Source: Rhodobiaceae bacterium UBA7378
GTDB taxonomy: Bacteria; Pseudomonadota; Alphaproteobacteria; RS24
DNA: 7,026 nt
Direction of reading: 5' to 3'
Assembly (NCBI GenBank): GCA_002469805.1
Contig: DKNW01000005.1
Location: forward strand, 22,720 to 29,745
The notes under the pieces are model-generated. The model saw nothing but the letters and a program-made list of their open reading frames with translations, made no database searches and had not been told where the DNA came from. Position numbers and translations under genes: made by a program. This document shows, one piece after another, positions 6,530 to 7,026 of the stretch (the stretch's first letter is position 1; each line of letters opens with the position of its first letter).

Positions 6530-6543
6530 TTTCGCGCCATAAA

Positions 6544-6589
6544 GCGGGTGACGACCCGCGCATCAGGGATACCCCGCGCGTCAGGAAAA
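6544..6589 (+). promoter_or_regulatory. glyQ leader: hairpin, 18-bp duplication and Shine-Dalgarno
   Basis: GCGGGT (6544-6549) and ACCCGC (6554-6559) form a perfect six-pair hairpin with a GACG loop. Bases 6554-6571 and 6572-6589 are an imperfect tandem duplication (14 of 18 identical), the shared core being CGCGC, A or G, then TCAGG. The second copy supplies the glyQ Shine-Dalgarno AGGA (6583-6586), six bases before the ATG at 6593. Because CCCGC occurs in both copies (6555-6559 and 6573-6577), the left arm GCGGG could pair with either. No T-run follows, so this is not a standard terminator. A regulatory role is speculation. Confidence 0.35.
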
Positions 6590-6592
6590 ATG

Positions 6593-7026
6593 ATGTCCGA
6601 AACACGAAAACTAGCGACACGCTCCTTTCAGGATCTGGTGTTGAACCTGCAACGGTACTGGGCTGATCAGGGCTGTGTTATTTTGCAGCCTTATGATATG
6701 GAAATGGGCGCTGGCACGTTTCACCCTGCCACCGTATTGCGCGCGCTGGGACCGGAGCCGTGGCAAGCGGCATACGTGCAACCCTCGCGCCGTCCGACCG
6801 ATGGGCGCTATGGCGAAAACCCAAACCGTTTCCAGCATTACTACCAGTTTCAGGTAATCTTAAAGCCGTCACCAGACAATATTCAGCAGCTCTATTTGGA
6901 TAGCTTGTCCGTGCTGGGCATCGATCCCAGCATGCATGATATCCGGTTTGTCGAAGATGATTGGGAGAGCCCGACTTTGGGCGCGTGGGGGCTTGGCTGG
7001 GAAGTTTGGTGCGATGGCATGGAAGT
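6593..7026 (+). CDS. glyQ: Glycine-tRNA ligase alpha subunit, 5' part
   Basis: 144 complete codons; the gene runs off the right edge (the E. coli protein has about 300 residues). GlyQ is the catalytic-core subunit of the bacterial alpha2beta2 glycyl-tRNA synthetase, which charges tRNA-Gly in the cytosol; the beta subunit (glyS) normally follows. Family segments are clear: S-F-Q-D-L-V-L-N-L-Q-R-Y-W (11-23), I-L-Q-P-Y-D-M-E-M-G-A-G-T (30-42), RALGPEPWQAAYVQPSRRPT (50-69), D-G-R-Y-G-E-N-P-N-R (70-79), QHYYQFQVILKPSPDNIQ (81-98), H-D-I-R-F-V-E-D-D-W-E (115-125) and P-T-L-G-A-W-G-L-G-W-E-V-W (127-139). ATG at 6593 is preferred over the adjacent in-frame ATG at 6590, because AGGA is six bases from the former but three from the latter. 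It lies 63 bases after the methyltransferase stop on the same strand. Confidence 0.96.
   Translation, partial: MSETRKLATRSFQDLVLNLQRYWADQGCVILQPYDMEMGAGTFHPATVLRALGPEPWQAAYVQPSRRPTDGRYGENPNRFQHYYQFQVILKPSPDNIQQLYLDSLSVLGIDPSMHDIRFVEDDWESPTLGAWGLGWEVWCDGME

Noticed and set aside
6504..6532. Promoter for glyQ (TTGCTT, 17 bases, TAATTT)
   Set aside because: Each box matches the consensus at only three of six positions and the first lies in the end of the methyltransferase gene.

Overview
The window carries five complete protein-coding genes and the 5' part of a sixth. They read as a chromosomal housekeeping block from a moderate-GC alphaproteobacterium. The assignment rests on protein character (ETF-QO, a membrane-anchored TPR protein directly before ispE, a long-chain polyprenyl diphosphate synthase, a TrmN6-type methyltransferase, and glycine tRNA ligase alpha subunit) and on my recollection that these genes are neighbours in many alphaproteobacteria. 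No genus is assigned. No tRNA, rRNA, CRISPR, insertion sequence, phage gene or other mobile element was seen.

Layout. Bases 1-289 hold no convincing gene; they contain a weak candidate promoter, two small direct repeats and the leader of the first gene. A rightward run follows: ETF-ubiquinone oxidoreductase (290-2002), a TPR protein with an N-terminal membrane segment or signal peptide (2063-3805), and ispE (3806-4720), whose ATG directly follows the TPR stop codon. The polyprenyl diphosphate synthase gene (5665 down to 4649) points the opposite way, and its last 72 bases overlap the end of ispE. An 87-base divergent gap separates it from a rightward TrmN6-like methyltransferase gene (5753-6529). 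After a 63-base leader with a hairpin and an 18-base tandem duplication, glyQ begins at 6593 and runs off the right edge.

How the genes fit together. IspE supplies a step of the MEP isoprenoid pathway. The polyprenyl synthase turns C5 units into the long side chain of ubiquinone. ETF-QO reduces ubiquinone with electrons from flavoprotein dehydrogenases. One half of the window therefore touches quinone supply and use, while the right end (tRNA methylation and glycyl-tRNA synthesis) serves translation. The link is metabolic inference; the sequence only shows adjacency.

No new biological system is evident. The points most worth a second look are structural: a codon-aligned antisense overlap of ispE and the synthase gene, in which each stop codon lies opposite a Leu TTA codon; a hairpin that would cover the Shine-Dalgarno sequence of the TPR gene; and several short tandem duplications in coding and leader DNA, including one in the glyQ leader.
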